This document shows positions 63,418 to 64,000 of a stretch of 64,000 bases of DNA, piece after piece. The notes beneath the pieces are model-generated. The model was not told the origin of the DNA, did no database searches, and was given only the letters and a program-made list of their open reading frames with translations. Numbering within the stretch: the stretch's first letter is position 1; each line of letters starts with the position of its first letter. The translations under genes and the position numbers were made by a program. Where the stretch lies: assembly GCA_033721235.1 (NCBI GenBank), contig JAWWAY010000008.1:62001-126000 (forward strand), in the 5' to 3' direction. The DNA comes from UBA5078 sp033721235. Its GTDB lineage: Bacteria > Pseudomonadota > Gammaproteobacteria > Pseudomonadales > Pseudohongiellaceae.

Positions 63418-64000
63418 ATGAAGAAAGCGTTATTTGGTGTTGCTTTATTTTTACTTAGTAGCCTTATCTACGGCTATACCATCAAAGGTGAAAGATGGCC
63501 TTACCCAACGACTCTAATTTATACGGGCATCAACGGTAGTGCACCTAGCGGCGTGCGCTGGCGCGATGCGGTACAAGATGCAGCTGCGCAGTGGAGCGAT
63601 TCAACGAGCTTTGAGTTTCAGATTTCAAATGACTATAAAGACCCTTGCGATGGTTCTTCCGATCTGGGCCCTAACTTCTCTTCAGGAGACGGTCTCAATG
63701 GCATGGACTTTACCAGTAGCATTTGTGGTGAAGGCTTTGAAGATTATGTGCTTGCCGTGACCCGCATTTTTTATTCTCATGAATTTGGCAGTTTGAACGT
63801 CGAGATTACCGAGGCCGACGTTTTATTCAACGACTCTGTTAACTGGGATGTCTACGATACCAAGCCTAATTTTACTCCCTTAGACCTTATCGATTTTCGC
63901 CGCGTCGCACTGCATGAGTTGGGTCATGCCATTGGCATGAGGCATGCCGAGGAAGGACTCTCGACCTTCAACTATGATGATTGTTTGCGCGCGGGTGATT
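63418..64000 (+). CDS. Matrixin-like zinc metalloprotease, partial (3' end beyond window)
   Basis: The frame opens at ATG 63418 and runs to the window edge, giving 194 residues. An N-terminal signal sequence (about 1-19) is followed by a beta-rich part with RWRDAVQDAAAQWSD and then HELGHAIGMRH (about residue 166-176), the HExxHxxGxxH zinc motif of metzincins, peptidase family M10-like. The next residues after the motif are cut off. It is likely secreted. The upstream small exported gene is coupled to it. Confidence 0.88.
   Translation, partial: MKKALFGVALFLLSSLIYGYTIKGERWPYPTTLIYTGINGSAPSGVRWRDAVQDAAAQWSDSTSFEFQISNDYKDPCDGSSDLGPNFSSGDGLNGMDFTSSICGEGFEDYVLAVTRIFYSHEFGSLNVEITEADVLFNDSVNWDVYDTKPNFTPLDLIDFRRVALHELGHAIGMRHAEEGLSTFNYDDCLRAGD

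Noticed and set aside
1..64000. CRISPR arrays, insertion sequences, prophage or integrative elements
   Set aside because: No regular direct repeats with spacers, no transposase or integrase, and no tRNA-linked attachment site could be found by reading.

Overview
This 64 kb window comes from a Gram-negative gammaproteobacterium of medium GC content. The gene order zinc-uptake genes, polA, engB, cytochrome c4, dsbA, GGDEF protein resembles the Pseudomonas arrangement. Together with an aa3-type oxidase cluster, a type II secretion operon and a rich set of surface-polysaccharide genes, it suggests a relative of Pseudomonas or the marine Cellvibrionales. The genus cannot be fixed from the sequence alone. 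No tRNA, rRNA, insertion sequence, prophage or CRISPR array was seen.

Layout. (1) 1-5604: terminal oxidase genes, namely partial coxI and a subunit II carrying two extra cytochrome c domains on the minus strand, then heme O synthase and a SCO copper chaperone on the plus strand. (2) 5601-8152: znuB and znuC facing znuA. (3) 8193-15380: polA, engB, cytochrome c4, dsbA and a DgcP-like diguanylate cyclase. (4) 15442-25175: a compact type II secretion operon in the order L-M-E-F-D-G-H-I-J-K, with no C, N or O gene. (5) 25179-29694: a type I secretion operon (ABC protein, HlyD-type adaptor, TolC-type channel) on the minus strand. (6) 29869-35674: a CRP-family regulator on the minus strand, then a plus-strand operon of FecR-domain protein, CHASE2 nucleotidyl cyclase and TPR/beta-barrel protein. 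(7) 35970-40025: one very large repetitive S-layer-like protein with its own promoter and a strong terminator. (8) 40250-54253: a glycosyltransferase, a Stf0-type sulfotransferase, two NRPS-like megasynthases (one ending in a second sulfotransferase), an amidohydrolase, an APS kinase fused to a dead CysN-like GTPase, UDP-glucose dehydrogenase and a methyltransferase. (9) 54255-60896: a SapC-family protein and partner, a GspC/PilP-like periplasmic protein, and a dTDP-rhamnose and glycosyltransferase set. (10) 60912-64000: a Calx-beta secreted protein, a small exported protein and the start of a matrixin-type metalloprotease.

The most interesting block is 25-55 kb, which reads as a surface-layer production system. 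The type I exporter probably secretes the 1351-residue repeat protein. The promoters of the FecR/cyclase operon and of the repeat-protein gene share a near-identical CRP-type palindrome (TGTGA-N6-TCAC) at the same distance from a -10-like hexamer, and a CRP-family gene with a fully CRP-like recognition helix lies beside the first. Both the regulator and the cyclase have lost canonical residues (cAMP-phosphate contacts in one, substrate and transition-state residues in the other), so the signal may not be ordinary cAMP. Downstream, the two sulfotransferases, the acid-activating NRPS-like module and the PAPS-forming kinase predict a sulfated acyl or peptidyl product, possibly a decoration of the surface layer or polysaccharide. 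This link is inference from position. A second clear oddity is that DNA polymerase I has lost its 3'-5' exonuclease carboxylates.
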